DNA from: an uncultured Nitrosomonas sp.
GTDB taxonomy: Bacteria > Pseudomonadota > Gammaproteobacteria > Burkholderiales > Nitrosomonadaceae
Direction: 5' to 3'
Assembly: GCA_902826115.1 (NCBI GenBank)
Contig: CADEDO010000023.1
Location: 1 to 39,462 of the forward strand
Length of the DNA stretch: 39,462 bases
Part shown: positions 37,927 through 39,462 of the stretch, piece by piece
Position numbering within the stretch: position 1 is the first letter of the stretch
How the letters are laid out: every line of letters begins with the position of its first letter
Translations under genes and position numbers: made by a program
The notes under the pieces: generated by a model
Told to the model about the DNA's origin: nothing
Databases searched by the model: none
What the model saw: the letters and a program-made list of their open reading frames with translations, nothing else

Positions 37927-39099
37927 TTACAAGCCAACCCAGCTTATCTTCGTTAGCACACCACCTCTTTCCAAGTAATACAAAGTGCCATCAGGTGCGA
38001 CCTGAATATCTACCAAGAAGCCGATTCCCGACGCAAAGGCTTGTGTTTTAAACGTTGCGATATCATATCTACGAATCCATCCGGAACAAAAATCACCATA
38101 AAAATAATCGTTGATATAATCATTCGGGAATTGTTCCATAATCGGATTATAAAAAGAACCGCCAACGATTGCGCAACCTGTAGCGCCAGTGCCGACATGT
38201 GGATAAGCTATAATTGGATTTCGATAGGCAGGATTGGAGCTTCTACCCTCAACGATAGGCCAACCGTAATTTACGCCTGCTACGCCTCGATTAACCTCTT
38301 CCCAAGCATCCTGACCAACATCGTTAATATGAATACGCCCGGTACCGGGCTGCACACTCAAGGTATAAGGATTGCGCAAACCTAATGCCCAAATCGCTCG
38401 GTTAATACCGGTTGCGGTTTGATAAAATGGATTATCGGTCGGAATGCTGCCGTTTTTATTAATGCGAAGAACCTTTCCTTTAAGATTGGCCAAGTTCTGC
38501 GCATTACTCGGCAAACCATTATCGCCTACTGCAATATAGAGTTTTCCGTCTTTTCCGAACTGGATGGATCCGCCATTATGCAGTTTCAAAGTACTCAGCG
38601 CCTGGATATCGAATATAATCTCCTCACTTCCCGGCACGACAACATTACCACTTGCGGTAAAGCGACTAATCCGATTGTGGATGACTGGGTTCTTGCTGGT
38701 GTAATAAACATAAACCCATTGATTACTCAGGAAATCCGGATCAAACGCGATGCCCAACAACCCGCGTTCCCCAGTACTGTCGACCTTGGTTGTAATGTTA
38801 AGGAACGCTTGGGTTAACAGTTGCCCTTCATCGACAATTCTTATGCGTCCGGCTTGTTCTGCAATAAAAATACGTCCATCAGGAGCAATCGCCATTCTGG
38901 TTGGCGCAATGATATTCTGCGCAACGATAGTTTCTTTAAATCCTGCCGGAACGGCAGCTTGAATGGTCACCGGTAACATCGACAACATTACCGCCGCTAC
39001 CCATCCCAAACTGGCACGGAACTTACGAGTAAAGTCGCCTTGAGTGCTTGCAGGCTGAAGAGAAAAATAATTCTTAAATTGATATTGATTTAAAAGCAT
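37927..39099 (-). CDS. Secreted PQQ-dependent sugar dehydrogenase-like protein (GSDH family)
   Basis: A 390-residue protein. The N-terminus has an extended basic region (DFTRKFRASLGW) and a hydrophobic stretch ending QAA (about residue 50), consistent with a signal peptide. The rest shows six-bladed propeller features of the glucose/sorbosone dehydrogenase family: PDGRIFIAEQAGRIRIVD, GERGLLGIAFDPDF, HNGGSIQFGKDGKLYIAVGD, GLRNPY and a final APDGTLYYLE strand. Family members oxidise aldoses with PQQ, but many homologues have no proven activity. ATG 39099 follows AAGGA; the longer frame to 39171 lacks support. No PQQ synthesis genes are nearby. Confidence 0.82.
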   Translation of the reverse strand: MLLNQYQFKNYFSLQPASTQGDFTRKFRASLGWVAAVMLSMLPVTIQAAVPAGFKETIVAQNIIAPTRMAIAPDGRIFIAEQAGRIRIVDEGQLLTQAFLNITTKVDSTGERGLLGIAFDPDFLSNQWVYVYYTSKNPVIHNRISRFTASGNVVVPGSEEIIFDIQALSTLKLHNGGSIQFGKDGKLYIAVGDNGLPSNAQNLANLKGKVLRINKNGSIPTDNPFYQTATGINRAIWALGLRNPYTLSVQPGTGRIHINDVGQDAWEEVNRGVAGVNYGWPIVEGRSSNPAYRNPIIAYPHVGTGATGCAIVGGSFYNPIMEQFPNDYINDYFYGDFCSGWIRRYDIATFKTQAFASGIGFLVDIQVAPDGTLYYLERGGVLTKISWVGL

Positions 39100-39462
39100 A
39101 GTTTTTTCCTTGCTGAAACGGTAAGAAAAGGTGGGGTAAGTGTAGGAAAAGTAGACATTCATTTTTTCCAAAAAAGAATCTACTGGAAATAAGCTATGTA
39201 GTCAAACACACAAACATCAATCAAAGCAGTCTTTGATATTGCTTCAAAGTGTTTGCAATCAAGTAAATTTGTAAAATTACAGACCAGCTCTAGTTGCCAA
39301 GATTGGACCAGACGCTAAGCTGCTCACCCTTAAAGAAATGAGCAGCAGCCTAAGCGTTATACTGGTTTCACGACATGCATTGATGATTGATCAAATCCTT
39401 ACTTACTTTAACAGGCCAATGGAATGGACTCCTCCCACTCGACGGCATCGCAATGTGCCAAG
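39100..39462. other. Upstream region of the GSDH-like gene; possible partial gene at window edge
   Basis: No complete gene is visible. A short minus-strand frame enters from beyond the window edge and stops at 39408-39410 (tail HCDAVEWEESIPLAC); it could be the 3' end of a gene lying mainly outside. The rest is AT-rich without recognised elements. Confidence 0.35.

Overview
The window looks like chromosomal DNA of a chemolithoautotrophic betaproteobacterium, most probably a Nitrosomonas-type ammonia oxidiser. This is inferred from a large inorganic-carbon uptake operon, betaproteobacterial-style housekeeping neighbourhoods (fmdB-aspS-nudB; guaB-guaA divergent from a DUF4124 gene) and moderate GC. 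No rRNA gene or amoCAB is present to confirm it. No rRNA, tRNA, CRISPR array or intact mobile element was recognised.

Region 1 (1-12.8 kb) is the highlight. Six tightly packed forward genes encode a NuoM-like subunit, a long DabA (DUF2309, with a beta-carbonic-anhydrase-like Cys/Asp/Arg plus His/Cys zinc site), a short NuoL-like DabB, two further NuoM-like subunits, and a stand-alone protein carrying the active-site pattern of carboxysomal CsoSCA carbonic anhydrase. A strong hairpin terminator follows. Then comes a SulP-family permease without a STAS domain, a bicarbonate transporter candidate. Together these look like an expanded DAB-type, ion-gradient-driven CO2/bicarbonate accumulation complex with four antiporter-like membrane subunits, where characterised DABs have one.

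Region 2 (12.8-18.5 kb) holds nudB, aspS and fmdB on the minus strand, a small Asp/Gly-rich candidate secreted protein, a metallophosphoesterase, and a bacterial CDP-archaeol-synthase-like (DUF46) protein. A long near-perfect inverted repeat lies in the 16.6-17.1 kb intergenic region.

Region 3 (18.7-24.3 kb) looks like accessory DNA. It has an acyltransferase-3 gene interrupted by one in-frame amber codon, an OafA-type acyltransferase with an SGNH domain, a small lipoprotein, an AT-rich orphan and decayed sequence. A second copy of the guaA 3' end (codons for IEWE plus stop) about 2.1 kb from guaA suggests an old island integration site.

Region 4 (24.3-29.2 kb) is guaB-guaA on the minus strand, divergent from a DUF4124 periplasmic protein and a LysM/FimV-like membrane protein.

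Region 5 (29.2-39.5 kb) holds three large RTX-type calcium-binding proteins sharing one C-terminal module but differing at the N-terminus. Two carry five 55-residue FG-GAP/VCBS-like repeats and one is purely RTX. A GNAT acetyltransferase and a secreted glucose/sorbosone-dehydrogenase-like protein follow. No type I secretion genes are in the window, so export would need components encoded elsewhere. A perfect Shine-Dalgarno followed by a four-codon ORF precedes the third RTX gene.
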